A stretch of 64,000 nucleotides of DNA from Cyrtodaria siliqua (taxonomy: Eukaryota; Mollusca; Bivalvia; Adapedonta; Hiatellidae), in the NCBI GenBank assembly GCA_037043455.1, contig JAWPHD010000137.1, positions 1 to 64,000 on the forward strand, written 5' to 3'. The notes under the pieces were generated by a model. The model ran no database searches, had not been told where the DNA came from, and worked only from the letters and a program-made list of their open reading frames with translations. Made by a program: the position numbers and the translations under genes. Positions 10,605 to 23,048 of this stretch are shown here, one piece after another. Positions within the stretch are counted from its first letter, which is position 1. Each line of letters starts with the position of its first letter.

Positions 10605-13600
10605 AGCTCTACTGATCAGAGATCAGCAGAGCTTATGCCGTGGTGCGGCGTCCGTCGTCCGTCTGTCCGTCTGTCCGTCCGTCTGTCCGTTAACTTTTAT
10701 TTGTAGCGACTACTCTGATGAAACTACTGGATGGATATTCATAAAACTTTACAGAAATGTTGCCCATGAAGTCTAGTTGATCCTAGCAAAAATTCATGTT
10801 GATGTGAAATCCAAGATGGCCGCCAAAGCTAAAAATAGATTTTTTAAATTCAAGTTTGTAGCGACTACTTCTTGAAAACTATAAGTGATATTGATATGGG
10901 ACTTTTTCTAAAATGATCAGCATGACATGGTGTTGGTCCTTGTCGAAAATCGTTTTGATTTGACGTTAAACATGGCTGCCAGCGGCCATCTTTGTTTACA
11001 TAGAGTTATATAATGAAAACTTGTAGCGACTACTCCTCTGAAACTACTTGACGGATTTTCATGAAACTTCACAGGAATGTTGCTCTTGATGTCTAAATGA
11101 TCCTAGCAAAATTTCAGGTCGGCCGGAAATTCAAGATGGCCGCCACGGCTAAAAATAAATTTTCAAAATACAAGTTTGTAGCGACTACTTCTTGAAAACT
11201 ATAAGTGATATTGATATGGGACTTTTTCTAAAATGATCAGCATGACATGATGTTGGTCCTTATCAAAAATCGTTTTGATTCGACGTTAAACGTGGCTGCC
11301 AGTGGCCATCTTTGTTTACATAGAGTTATATAGTAAAAACTTGTAGCGACTACTCCTCTGAAACTACTTGGCGGATTTTCATGAAACTTTACAGGAATGT
11401 TGCTCTTAATGTCTAATTGATCCTAGCAAAATTTCAGATCGGCCAGAAATTCAAGATGGCTGCCACAGTTAAAAATAATTTTTAAAAAAATAAGTTTGTA
11501 GCGACTACTCCTTGAAAACTATAAGTGATATTGATATGGGACTTTTTCTAAAATGATCAGCATGACATGATGGTTATCCGAGTCGAACATTATTTTGATT
11601 CGACATTTAACATGGCTGCCAGTGGCCATCTTTGTTTACATAGAGTTATATAATGAAAACTTGTAGCGACTACTCCTCTGAAACTACTTGACGGATTTTC
11701 ATGAAACTTCACAGAAATGTTGCTCTTGATGTCTAATTGATCCTAGCAAAATTTCAGGTCGGCCGGAAATTCAAGATGGCCGCCATGGCTAAAAATAGAT
11801 TTTCAAAATACAAGTTTGTAGCCACTACTTCTTGAAAACTATAAGTGATATTGATATGGGACTTTTTCTAAAATGATCAGCATGACATGATGGTTATTCA
11901 AGTCGAACATTATTTTGATTCGACGTTAAACATGGCTGCCAGTGGCCATGTTTGTTTACATAGAGTTATATAATGAAAACTTGTAGCGACTACTCCTCTG
12001 AAACTACTTGAAGGATTTTCATGAAACTTCACAGGAATGTTGCTCTTGATGTCTAATTGATCCTAGCAAAATTTCAGGTCGGCCGGAAATTCAAGATGGC
12101 CGCCATGGCTAAAAATAGATTTTCAAAATACAACTTTGTAGCGACTACTTCTTGAAAACTATAAGTGATATTGATATGGGACTTTTTCTAAAATGTCAGC
12201 ATGACATGATGGTTATTCGAGTCGAACATTATTTTGATTCGACGTTAAACATGGCTGCCAGTGGCCATGTTTGTTTACATAGAGTTATATAATGAAAACT
12301 TGTAGCGACTACTCCTCTGAAACTACTTGACGGATTTTCATAAAACTTCACAGGAATGTTGCTCTTGATGTCTAATTGATCCTAGCAAAATTTCAGGTCG
12401 GCCGGAAATTCAAGATGGCCGCCACGGCTAAAAATAAATTTTCAAAATACAAGTTTGTAGCGACTACTTCTTGAAAACTATAAGTGATATTGATATGGGA
12501 CTTTTTCTAAAAATGATCAGCATGACATGATGTTGGTCCTTATCAAAAATCGTTTTGATTCGACGTTAAACGTGGCTGCCAGCGGCCATCTTTGTTTACA
12601 TAGAGTTATATAGTAAAAACTTGTAGCGACTACTCCTCTGAAACTACTTGGCGGATTTTCATGAAACTTTACAGGAATGTTGCTCTTAATGTCTAGTTGA
12701 TCCTAGCAAAATTTCAGATCGGCCAGAAATTCAAGATGGCTGCCACAGTTAAAAATAATTTTTAAAAAAATAAGTTTGTAGCGACTACTTCTTGAAAACT
12801 ATAAGTGATATTGATATGGGACTTTTTCTAAAATGATCAGCATGACATGATGGTTATCCGAGTCGAACATTATTTTGATTCGACATTTAACATGGCTGCC
12901 AGTGGCCATCTTTGTTTACATAGAGTTATATAATGAAAACTTGTAGCGACTACTCCTCTGAAACTACTCCACGGATTTTCATGAAACTTCACAGAAATGT
13001 TGCTCTTGATGTCTAATTGATCCTAGCAAAATTTCAGGTCGGCCGGAAATTCAAGATGGCCGCAATGGCTAAAAATAGATTTTCAAAATACAAGTTTGTA
13101 GCCACTACTTCTTGAAAACTATAAGTGATATTGATATGGGACTTTTTCTAAAATGATCAGCATGACATGATGGTTATTCAAGTCGAACATTATTTTGATT
13201 CGACGTTAAACATGGCTGCCAGTGGCCATGTTTGTTTACATAGAGTTATATAATGAAAACTTGTAGCGACTACTCCTCTGAAACTACTTGACGGATTTTC
13301 ATGAAACTTCACAGGAATGTTGCTCTTGATGTCTTATTGATCCTAGCAAAATTTCAGGTCGGCCGGAAATTCAAGATGGCCGCCATGGCTAAAAATAGAT
13401 TTTCAAAATACAACTTTGTAGCGACTACTTCTTGAAAACTATAAGTGATATTGATATGGGACTTTTTCTAAAATGTCAGCATGACATGATGGTTATTCGA
13501 GTCGAACATTGTTTTGATTCGACGTTAAACATGGCTGCCAGTGGCCATGTTTGTTTACATAGAGTTATATAATGAAAACTTGTAGCGACTACTCCTCTGA

Positions 13601-13799
13601 AACTACTTGACGCATTTTCATAAAACTTCATAGGAATGTTGCTCTTGATGTCTAATTGATCCTAGCAAAATTTCAGGTCGGCCGGAAATTCAAGATGGCC
13701 ACCAAGGCTAAAAATAGATTTTCAAAAAACCAGTTTGTAGCGACTACTTCCTGAAATCAAAATCAATCAGTAGAGCTTCAAGGTCATTGACCTCTTGTT
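10605..13799 (+). mobile_element. A-family element nested inside another A element
   Basis: The outer copy reads AAAAATAGATTTTT up to 10604 and AAAAAATAAGTTTGTAG from 13800. Joining these gives exactly the uninterrupted sequence seen at 10270-10295. The inner element therefore runs AGCTCTACTG...CTCTTGTT, with no target duplication beyond ambiguity in the T run. Its cores form a strict 320-bp period: ACTTTTTCTA recurs at 10901, 11221, 11541, 11861, 12181, 12500, 12821, 13141 and 13461. Confidence 0.75.
11110..13670 (+). repeat. Higher-order duplication: two 1.28-kb blocks of four 320-bp dimers
   Basis: Diagnostic variants recur about 1,280 bp apart. TTCGACATTTAACATGG lies near 11598 and 12878, a deletion variant AAAATGTCAGCATG near 12194 and 13471, ATACAACTTTGTAG near 12128 and 13408, and TTTTCATAAAACTTC near 12345 and 13617. 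The block thus duplicated as a unit after the 320-bp repeats had diverged. Confidence 0.7.
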
Positions 13800-14665
13800 A
13801 AAAAATAAGTTTGTAGCGACTACTTCTTGAAAACTATAAGTGATATTGATATGGGACTTTTTCTAAAATGATCAGCATGACATGATGTAGATCCTTGTGG
13901 AAAATTATTTTGATTCGACGTTAAACATGGCTGCCAGTGGCCATCTTTGGTTACATAGAGTTATATAGTAAAAACTTGTAGCGACTACTCCTCTGAAACT
14001 ACTTGACGGATGTTCATGAAACTTCACAGGAATGTTGCTCTTGATGTCTAGTTGATCCTAGAAAAATTTCAGGTCGGCCGGAAATTCAAGATGGCCGCCA
14101 CAGCTAAAAATAGATTTAAAATAAATAAGTTTGTAGCGACTACTTCTTCAAAACAATAAGAGATATTGATATGGGACTTTTTCTAAAATGATCAGTATGA
14201 CATGATGTTGGTCCTTGTCGAAAATCGTTTTGATTTGACCTTAAACATGGCTGCTTTGTTTACATAGAGTTATATAATAAAACTTGTAGCGACTACTTCT
14301 TTGAAACTACCTGACGGATTTTCATGAAACTTCACAGGAATGTTGCTCTTAATGTCTTATTGATCTTAGCAAAATTTCAGGTCGGCCAGAAATTCAAGAT
14401 GGCCGCCACGGTTAAAAATAGATTTTCAAAAACAAGTCTGTAGCGACTACTTCCTGAAATCAAAATCAATCAGTAGAGCTTCAAGGTCATTGACCTCTTG
14501 TTTTACATATTTCTCTGTAGTTTTGATTAATTCTTACACATAGCTATGTTGTGCCCCCAAACACCACCCCACATTGTTTTAGCCTTGTTTTCTGATGGTA
14601 TATACTAGCTATATAATTTATTATTCTCTGAAAAATCGAATAGTCGAGCTCGTACATCTCTTGTT

Positions 14666-14869
14666 GTTTAATATACACGCTGTCAAAGTTTAAATTATTC
14701 TGCTAAACTTTTGGAACAAAGTCATCACTGTAATTAACATAAATTGAACAAACACACATATTTCTATTTCACTTTATTGCATTTACATGCATGATTTTCA
14801 ATAGTTAACACTTTTATTGTTTCCTATAATTCATTTCTCGATATAAAGACACTTTCTGTTGTTGTTTTT
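14666..14869. other. Spacer between elements, nothing recognised
   Basis: AT-rich sequence of 204 bp with no ORF, no recognisable repeat and no RNA gene. Confidence 0.5.
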
Positions 14870-17800
14870 AGCTCTTCTGATCAGAGATCAGCAGAGCTTA
14901 TGCCGTGGTGCAGTGTCCGTCGTCCGTCCGTCCGTCTGTCCGTCCGTTAACTTTTTTTTGTAGCGACTACTTCTCTGAAACTACTGAATGGATTTTCATG
15001 AAACTTTACAGAAATGTTGCCCATGAAGTCTAGTTGATCCTAGCAAAAATTCATGTAGATGTGAAATCCAAGATGGCCGCCAAATCTAAAAATAGGTTTT
15101 TAAAAAACAAGTTTGTAGTGACTACTTCTTGAAAACTCTAAGGGATATTGCTATGGGACTTTTTCTAAAATGATCAGCATGACATGATGTTGGTCCTTGT
15201 TGAAAATCGTTTTGATTCGACGTTAAACATGGCTGCCAGCGGCCATCTTTGTTTACATAGAGTTATATAATGAAAACTTGTAGCGACTACTCCTCTGAAA
15301 CTACTTGACGGATTTTCATGAAACTTCACAGGAATGTTGCTCTTGATGTCTAATTGATCCTAGCAAAATTTCAGGTCGGCCGGAAATTCAAGATGGCCGC
15401 CACGGCTCAAAATAGATCTTTAAAAAATAAGTTTGTAGCGACTACTTCTTGAAAACTATAAGAGATATTGATATGGGACTTTTTCTAAAATGATCAGCAT
15501 GACATGATGTTGGTCCTTGTCGAAAATCGTTGTGATTCGACGTTAAACATGGCTGCCAGCGGCCATCTTTGTTTACATAGAGTTATATAATGAAAACTTG
15601 TAGCGACTACTCCTCTGAAACTACTTGACGGATTTTCATGAAACTTCACAGGAATGTTGCTCTTGATGTCTAATTGATCCTAGCAAAATTTCAGGTTGGC
15701 CGGAAATTCAAGATGGCCGCCATGGCTAAAAATAGATTTTTAAAAAATAAGTTTGTAGCGACTACTTCTTGAAAACTATAAGTGATATTGATATGGGACT
15801 TTTTCTAAAATGTCAGCATGACATGATGGTTATTCGAGTCGAACATTATTTTGATTCGACGTTAAACATGGCTGCCAGTGGCCATGTTTGTTTACATAGA
15901 GTTATATAATGAAAACTTGTAGCGACTACTCCTCTGAAACTACTCGACGGATTTTCATGAAACTTCACAGAAATGTTGCTCTTGATGTCTAATTGATCCT
16001 AGCAAAATTTCAGGTCGGCCGGAAATTCAAGATGGCCGCCATGGCTAAAAATAGATTTTCAAAATACAAGTTTGTAGCCACTACTTCTTGAAAACTATAA
16101 GTGATATTGATATGGGACTTTTTCTAAAATGATCAGCATGACATGATGGTTATTCAAGTCGAACATTATTTTGATTCGACGTTAAACATGGCTGCCAGTG
16201 GCCATGTTTGTTTACATAGAGTTATATAATGAAAACTTGTAGCGACTACTCCTCTGAAACTACTTGAAGGATTTTCATGAAACTTCACAGGAATGTTGCT
16301 CTTGATGTCTAATTGATCCTAGCAAAATTTCAGGTCGGCCGGAAATTCAAGATGGCCGCCATGGCTAAAAATAGATTTTCAAAATACAACTTTGTAGCGA
16401 CTACTTCTTGAAAACTATAAGTGATATTGATATGGGACTTTTTCTAAAATGTCAGCATGACATGATGGTTATTCGAGTCGAACATTATTTTGATTCGACG
16501 TTAAACATGGCTGCCAGTGGCCATGTTTGTTTACATAGAGTTATATAATGAAAACTTGTAGCGACTACTCCTCTGAAACTACTTGACGGATTTTCATGAA
16601 ACTTCACAGGAATGTTGCTCTTGATGTCTAATTGATCCTAGCAAAATTTCAGGTTGGCCGGAAATTCAAGATGGCCGCCATGGCTAAAAATAGATTTTTA
16701 AAAAATAAGTTTGTAGCGACTACTTCTTGAAAACTATAAGAGATATTGATATGGGACTTTTTCTAAAATTATCAGCATGACATGATGGTTATCCGAGTCG
16801 AACATTATTTTGATTCGACGTTAAACGTGGCTGCCAGTGGCCATCTTTGTTTACATAGAGTTATATAATGATAACTTGTAGCGACTACTCCTCTGAAACT
16901 ACTCGACGGATTTTCATGAAACTTTACACGAATGTTGCTCTTGATGTCTTATTGATCCTTGCAAAATTTCAGGTCGGCCGGAAATTCAAGATGGCCGCCA
17001 TGGCTAAAAATAGATTTTCAAAATACAAGTTTGTAGCGACTACTTCTTGAAAACTATAAGTGATATTGATATGGGACTTTTTCTAAAATGATCAGCATGA
17101 CATGATGGTTATTCAAGTCGAACATTATTTTGATTTGACGTTAAACATGGCTGCCAGTGGCCATGTATGTTTACATAAGAGTTATATAATGATAACTTGT
17201 AGCGACTACTCCTCTGAAACTACTTGACGGATTTTCATGAAACTTCACACGAATGTTGCTCTTGATGTCTAATTGATCTTAGCAAAATTTCAGGTCGGCC
17301 GGAAATTCAAGATGGCCACCATGGCTAAAAATAGATTTTTAGCTCTACTGATCAGAGATCAGCAGAGCTTATGCCGTGGTGCGGCGTCCGTCGTCCGTCT
17401 GTCCGTCCGTCCGTCCGTCTGTCTGTCCGTCCGTCCGTTAACTTTTATTTGTAGCGACTACTCCTCTGAAACTACTGGATGGATATTCATCAAACTTAAC
17501 AGAACTGTTGCCCATGAAGTCTAGTTGATCCTAGCAAAAATTCATGTTGATGTGAAATCCAAGATGGCCGCCAAAGCTAAAAATAGATTTTTTAAATTCA
17601 AGTTTGTAGCGACTTCTACTTGAAAACTATAAGTGATATTGATATGGGACTTTTTCTAAAATGATCAGCATGACATGATGTTGGTCCTTGTCGAAAATCG
17701 TTTTGATTTGACGTTAAACATGGCTGCCAGCGGCCATCTTTGTTTACATAGAGTTATATAATGAAAACTTGTAGCGACTACTCCTCTGAAACTACTTGAC

Positions 17801-19981
17801 GGATTTTCATGAAACTTCACAGGAATGTTGCTCTTGATGTCTAAATGATCCTAGCAAAATTTCAGGTCGGCCGGAAATTCAAGATGGCCGCCACGGCTAA
17901 AAATAAATTTTCAAAAAACAAGTTTGTAGCGACTACTTCTTGAAAACTATAAGTGATATTGATATGGGACTTTTTCTAAAATGATCAGCATGACATGATG
18001 TTGGTCCTTATCAAAAATCGTTTTGATTCAACGTTAAACGTGGCTGCCAGCGGCCATCTTTATTTACATAGAGTTATATAGTAAAAACTTGTAGCGACTA
18101 CTCCTCTGAAACTACTAGGCGGATTTTCATGAAACTTTACAGGAATGTTGCTCTTAATGTCTTATTGATCCTAGCAAAATTTCAGGTCGGCCGGAAATTC
18201 AAGATGATCACCATGGCTAAAAATAGATTTTCAAAATACAAGTTTGTAGCGACTACTTCTTGAAAACTATAAGTGATATTGATATGGGACTTTTTCTAAA
18301 ATGATCAGCATGACATGATGGTTATCCGAGTCGAACATTATTTTGATTCGACATTAAACATGGCTGCCAGTGGCCATCTTTGTTTACATAGAGTTATATA
18401 ATGAAAACTTGTAGCGACTACAACTCTGAAACTACTTGACGGATTTTCATGAAACTTCACAGAAATGTTGCTCTTGATGTCTAATTGATCCTAGCAAAAT
18501 TTCAGGTCGGCCGGAAATTCAAGATGGCCGCATGGCTAAAAATAGATTTTCAAAATGCAAGTTTGTAGCGACTACTTCTTGAAAACTATAAGTGATATTG
18601 ATATGGGACTTTTTCTAAAATGATCAGCATTACATGATGTTGGTCCTTGTCAAAAATCATTTTGATTACATGTTAAACATGGCTGTCAGCGGCCATCTTT
18701 GTTTACATAGAATTATATAATGAAAACTTGTAGCGACTACTCCTCTGAAACTACTTGACGGATTTTCATGAACTTCACAGGAATGTTGCTCTTGATGTCT
18801 AATTGATCCTAGCAAAATATCAGGTCGGCCGGAAATTCAAGATGGCCGCTAAGGCTAAAAATAAATTTTCAAAAAACAAGTTTGTAGCGACTACTTCCTG
18901 AAATCAAAGTCAATCAGTAGAGCTTCAAGGTCATTGACCTCTTGTTAAAAAATAAGTTTGTAGCGACTACTTCTTGAAAACTATAAGAGATATTGATATG
19001 GGACTTTTTCTAAAATGATCAGCATGACATGATGGTTATCCGAGTCGAACATTATTTTGATTCAATGTTAAACATGGCTGCCAGTGGCCATCTTTGTTTA
19101 CATAGAGTTATATAATGAAAACTTGTAGCGACTACTCCTCTGAAACTACTTGACGGATTTTTATGAAACTTCACAGGAATGTTGCTCTTGATGTCTAATT
19201 GATCCTAGCAAAATTTCAGGTCGGCCGGAAATTCAAGATGGCCGTCACAGCTAAAAATAGATTTTTAAAAAATAAGTTTGTAGCGACTACTTCTTGAAAA
19301 CTATAAGTGATATTGATATGGGACTTTTTCTAAAATGATCAGCATGACATGATGTTGATCCTTGTGGAAAATTATTTTGATTTGACGTTAAACATGGCTG
19401 CCAGTGGCCATCTTTGGTTACATAGAGTTATATAGTAAAAACTTGTAGCGACTACTCCTCTGAAACTACTTGACGGATGTTCATGAAACTTCACAGGAAT
19501 GTTGCTCTTGATGTCTAGTTGATCCTAGAAAAATTTCAGGTCGGCCGGAAATTCAAGATGGCCGCCACAGCTAAAAATAGATTTAAAATAAATAAGTTTG
19601 TAGCGACTACTTCTTCAAAACTATAAGAGATATTGATATGGGACTTTTTCTAAAATGATCAGTATGACATGATGTTGGTCCTTGTCGAAAATCGTTTGAT
19701 TTCACGTTAAACATGGCTACCAGCGGCCATCTTTGTTTACATAGAGTTATATAATGAAAACTTGTAGCGACTACTCCTCTGAAACTATTTGACGGATTTT
19801 CATGAAACTTCACAGGAATGTTGCTCTTAATGTCTAATTGATCCTAGCAAAATTTCAGGTCGGCCGGAATTTCAAGATGGCCACCACGGTTAAAAATAGA
19901 TTTTCAAAAAACAAGTCTGTAGCGACTACTTCCTGAAATCAAAATCAATCAGTAGAGCTTCAAGGTCATTGACCTCTTGTT
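14870..19981 (+). mobile_element. A-family element, outer copy
   Basis: Begins AGCTCTTCTGATCAGAGATC with a GTCCGTCGTCCGTCCGTCCG tract, continues through 320-bp dimers, and ends with the A-family terminus at 19981. Interrupted by the nested element at 17341-18946. Parts of its core (about 15,800-16,700) share the AAAATGTCAGCATG and CAACTTTGTAG variants with 11,860-13,470, showing exchange or common descent. Confidence 0.7.
17341..18946 (+). mobile_element. A-family element nested at the same target sequence
   Basis: The flanks AAAAATAGATTTTT (to 17340) and AAAAAATAAGTTTGTAG (from 18947) rebuild the intact core. The interior starts like the element at 10605, with the same TTTTTTAAATTCAAGTTTG and AAATGATCCTAGC variants, so both come from one source copy. 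Confidence 0.75.
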
Positions 19982-21109
19982 TGTTATCAACTTATGGATC
20001 CTCTACCAAGTTTGTTCAAATGGTGACCCTGGGGTTCAAATTTGGCCCTGCCCCAGGGGTCACAGTTTTACATAGGCTGATATAGGGAAAAACTTTAAAC
20101 ATCTTCTTCTCTGAAACTAGAAGAGCCAAAGGTTAAATATTTTGTATTTACACTCAGCTTATGGTCCACTACCAAGTTTGTTTGAATGGTGACCCTGGGG
20201 TCAAATTTTGCCCAGCCAAGGGGTCACATGTTTTACATGGGGTAACATAGGGAAAAACTTAAAAAATCTTTTTCTCTGAAACTACAAGAGCCAGCGGTTT
20301 AATATTTTATATTTACCATCAGCTTATGGTCCTCTACCAAGTTTAAATGGTGACCCTGGATTCAAATTTGGCTCTGTCCTAGGGGTCACATGTTTTACAT
20401 AGACTTATACTGGGACAAAATTAAAAAATCTTCTCTGATATTACAAGAGCCAACGATTTATTATATATTTTGTATTTACACTCAGCTTATGGTCCACTAC
20501 CAAGTTTGTTCAAATGGTGACCCTGGGGTCAAATTTGGTCCCACCCCTGGATCACATGTCAAACTTGGTTTGAGTTTTTATATTAACAAAAGTTTGATTT
20601 GTTTTAAAGCTAGTCAAACTTGAGCCAGATACATCCCTACCCCTATATCTTGGTAACTGAGGACACTTGATGAATTGAATTGAATGTTGTTTAACGGCTC
20701 ATCAAAACAGTAAAGGTTATTTAGAGCCGCCCCAGAGAGAGGGGAAGGATACATAGGAATCCGGGAACCTGCCCTACTGTTATTATCGAATAGATTCCTA
20801 TGGTTCTTTAACGTGCTCGGAGGATAGACCGATACACGGGACCGCCCGGTTTACGTCCCCATCCGACGGACGAGGCTAAGGTAAAGTGTCTTGCCCGAGA
20901 ACACACCGTCGGAACTCAGTGGCACCACGGAGGATTGAACCCGGGGCCTCCGGTTACAAATCCGCATCGCTACCGACTGCGCCATGACACTTGATGAACA
21001 AACTAGTTTGATATTGCCATATCTGACACACAATCCTTCTATCCCCCACCCCACAATGGACACCATATAGCAAGTAGAGCGATACAGGCCCTCTCTTGGG
21101 CCTCTTGTT
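19982..21109 (+). mobile_element. D-family element (5' end missing), split by a SINE
   Basis: Four or so cores of about 155 bp with TTGTTCAAATGGTGACCCTG and GGGGTCACATGTTTTACATA. The 3' end near 21070-21109 carries AGTAGAGCG, AGGCCC/GGGCCT hairpin and CTTGTT. A SINE with a target duplication interrupts it at 20675-20985. No hairpin start was seen on the left, so the left side is truncated against the preceding A element. Confidence 0.55.
20675..20985 (-). mobile_element. tRNA-derived SINE with 13-bp target-site duplication
   Basis: Read on the minus strand it starts with a tRNA-like head: A box TGGCGCAGTCGGTAGCG, an anticodon-loop-like TTTGTAA, and B box GGGTTCAATCC. An unrelated body follows, then the tail GAGCCGTTAAACAACATTCA plus ATTCA repeats. 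GACACTTGATGAA lies on both sides (20662-20674 and 20986-20998). A Pol III promoter is expected from the A and B boxes. Related copies lie at 32432-32756 and 43726-43926. Confidence 0.85.
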
Positions 21110-21170
21110 TTTCATATTGGTATTGTATGTAAAAGTTAACTGCTACATTGTATCTATAGGGACAATGTAG

Positions 21171-21625
21171 CCTACTGTGTTCTGCCTGGTCTCTAGCCTA
21201 CTGTATTCTGCCTGGTCTCTAGCCTACTGTATTCTGCCTGGTCTCTAGCCTACTGTATTCTGCCTGGTCTCTAGCCTACTGTCTTCTGCCTGGTCTCTAG
21301 CCTACTGTCTTCTGCCTGGTCACTAGCCTACTGTATTCTGCCTGGTCTCTAGCCTACTGTTTTCTGCCTGGTCCCTAGCCTACTGTATTATGCCTGGTCT
21401 CTAGCCTACTGTTTTCTGCCTGGTCCCTAGCCTACTGTATTATGCCTTGTCTCTAGCCTACTGTTTTCTGCCTGGTCCCTAGCCTACTGTATTATGCCTG
21501 GTCTCTAGCCTACTGTTTTCTGCCTGGTCTCTAACCTACTGTGTTCTGCCTGGTCTCTAGCCTTCTGTGTTCTGTCTGGTCTCTAGCCTACTGTGTTCTG
21601 CCTGGTCTCTAGCCTACTGTGTTCT
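21171..21625. repeat. 26-bp minisatellite, about 17 copies
   Basis: Unit CTACTGTATTCTGCCTGGTC plus TCTAGC, with mostly single-base variants. Some copies alternate GTCTCTAG and GTCCCTAG in a dimeric pattern (21360-21500). No coding function is suggested. Confidence 0.9.
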
Positions 21626-21845
21626 TTGAAAAGTTTAAGGCTATTTTCCAAGTTGTCATCTAGGTATATGGATGGTAAAGTATCTGATACTGGTAACAGA
21701 TACTTGGGGATTGGTACCCTGTAAGAGAGATACCATATACTTTGGCAGAAACCCATTGGAATAGGTTCTCTGTAAGAGATAACATGTACGTTCTGCGAAG
21801 GTATCATCCCTTGTCAACATCTACTCAACAAATGACATTTCTATG
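21626..21845. other. Unassigned spacer with short direct repeats
   Basis: Contains repeated TGTAAGAGAGATACCATA-like words and GATACTGG/GATACTTGG. Nothing supports a gene. Confidence 0.4.
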
Positions 21846-22540
21846 ACATCAAGCCAGCAAATTTGGCCCCACCTTATGGGTCACAGTTTTACATAGACTT
21901 GTATAGTAAAAAACTAAAAAAACATTCTCTGAAACTACAAGAGTCTGAGGTTTAATATTTTGCATATACTATAAGCTTATGTTCCTCAACCAATCTTGTT
22001 CAAATGGTGACCCTGGCATCACATTTGGCCAGCCCCAGGGGTCACATGTTTTACATATGCATAGACTTATATAGGAAAAAACTAAAAAAAATCTTCTTTT
22101 CGGAAACTACGAGAGCCAAAGTTTTAATATTTTGCATTTACTATAAGTTTATGGTCCTCAACCAATTTTGTTCAAATGGTGACCCTGGCATCACATTTGG
22201 CCAGCCTCAGGTGTCACATGTTTATAAGACTTATATAAATAGGAAAAAAAATAAACAAATCTTCTTCTCTGAAACTACGAGAGCCAGAGGTTTAATATTT
22301 TGCATTTACTATAAGCTTAAGCTCATCTACCAAGCTTGTTCAAGTGGTGATCCTGGGGTCAAGTTTGGCCCCGCCCCAGAGGTCCCATGTTTTACATAGA
22401 CTTATATTGTAAAAATCTTTAAAAAATCTGCTTCTCAGAAACCGCGCGGTCAATTTTGACCATACTTCACATGGATGATTCTTAGGCAACCTGGGGCCGT
22501 GGGTTCAATAGCCACTGTAGGTACCACAGGCCTTCTTGTT
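21846..22540 (+). repeat. D-family core repeats
   Basis: Four diverged cores with TTGTTCAAATGGTGACCCTG and GGGGTCACATGTTTTACATA, ending near 22537 in ACAGGCCTTCTTGTT, which resembles the family end. A related degraded stretch with CCCTGGGGTCAAAGTTGACT runs on to about 22,770. Confidence 0.55.
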
Positions 22541-22874
22541 CTTTATTATTATTAATGAGCCCTAACCCCTGTACTATCAAGTTTGCTCATCTGAAGTCCC
22601 TGGGGTCAAAGTTGACTGCACCCCTGGGATCTAAAGTTTATACAGAGAGATTTTGCATATTTTTACATAGACTTAAAACATCTTCAATCAGCATTTACGA
22701 GGGGACAATTTTTTCATCTGACATTGCAAAGATTCTCAGATGATTGATTCAGGGCCAAGATGGGCCTCTAATTTTTCTTAGCATGTAATAGGAACCACAC
22801 ATATTATAATTTTATTTGGCCTAATGGACAACAAAATAATCTAAAATCAAAACATTATATTGTATCACTTTCAG

Positions 22875-23048
22875 CCAAAGGGTTCAGCATACCCAGGGAA
22901 ACGTCTCTAAGCAAGGGAAGCTACTCCTCTGTTGTACAGGAAGACAGCATTCCTCCAACACCAGACAATTCACGAGAATTGACTCTAGAAGATTACAGAG
23001 GCTGTCGTAAACTTCTCGACATCCAGGTGGAAACATACAACAGTGAAG
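22875..23048 (+). CDS. BRAP: BRAP exon a (N-terminal region)
   Basis: Acceptor CACTTTCAG, donor GAAG|GTTGGC. It enters with two bases completing a codon and leaves one base. Encodes [13 protein letters not shown]... and ends [17 protein letters not shown], matching the human 'GRREMTDVIIET' segment. It is the most weakly conserved exon, but its phase joins exactly with the next. Confidence 0.75.

Larger units (their letters stand above)
9744..14502 (+). mobile_element. A-family Helitron-like element, outer copy
   Basis: 5' end AGCTCTACTGATCAGAGATC, then a CGTCCGTCGTCCGTCTGTCC microsatellite. The core alternates two related units of about 160 bp, one with CAAGATGGCCGCC and one with CATGGCTGCCAGCGGCCATC, giving a 320-bp dimer. 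3' end CAATCAGTAGAGCTTCAAGG, TCATTGACCT, CTTGTT. It is interrupted by a second A element at 10605-13799. No coding capacity. Confidence 0.7.
8294..14665 (+). mobile_element. C-family element copy 2, containing a nested A element
   Basis: Left end AGCTCGACTATTCGAAGAAT at 8294. The roughly 190-bp cores run to about 8830 and the C/T-rich modules to 9743. It is interrupted by the A element 9744-14502, then resumes with TTACATATTTCTCTGTAG at 14503. It ends at 14665 with ATCGAATAGTCGAGCT...CTCTTGTT. The sequence on either side of the insertion reads through as in copy 1 (around 8110), supporting the nesting. Confidence 0.65.

Noticed and set aside
10537..17524. Frames such as [19 protein letters not shown]...SVCPSVCPLTF
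   Set aside because: They translate the A-family start hairpin and GTCC/GTCT microsatellite, and recur wherever that element does (for example 25,359 and 35,032).
9744..19981. Centromeric satellite
   Set aside because: The 320-bp array has defined element ends, a microsatellite and nested insertions, so it is better explained as repeated transposon insertion and core expansion.
20900..20990. Functional tRNA gene
   Set aside because: A and B boxes are present, but the sequence continues into a SINE body and tail with target duplications, and the acceptor stem does not close properly.
20851..21066. Minus frame ending [20 protein letters not shown]
   Set aside because: It is a translation of the SINE; the same peptide occurs at 32,616-32,801.
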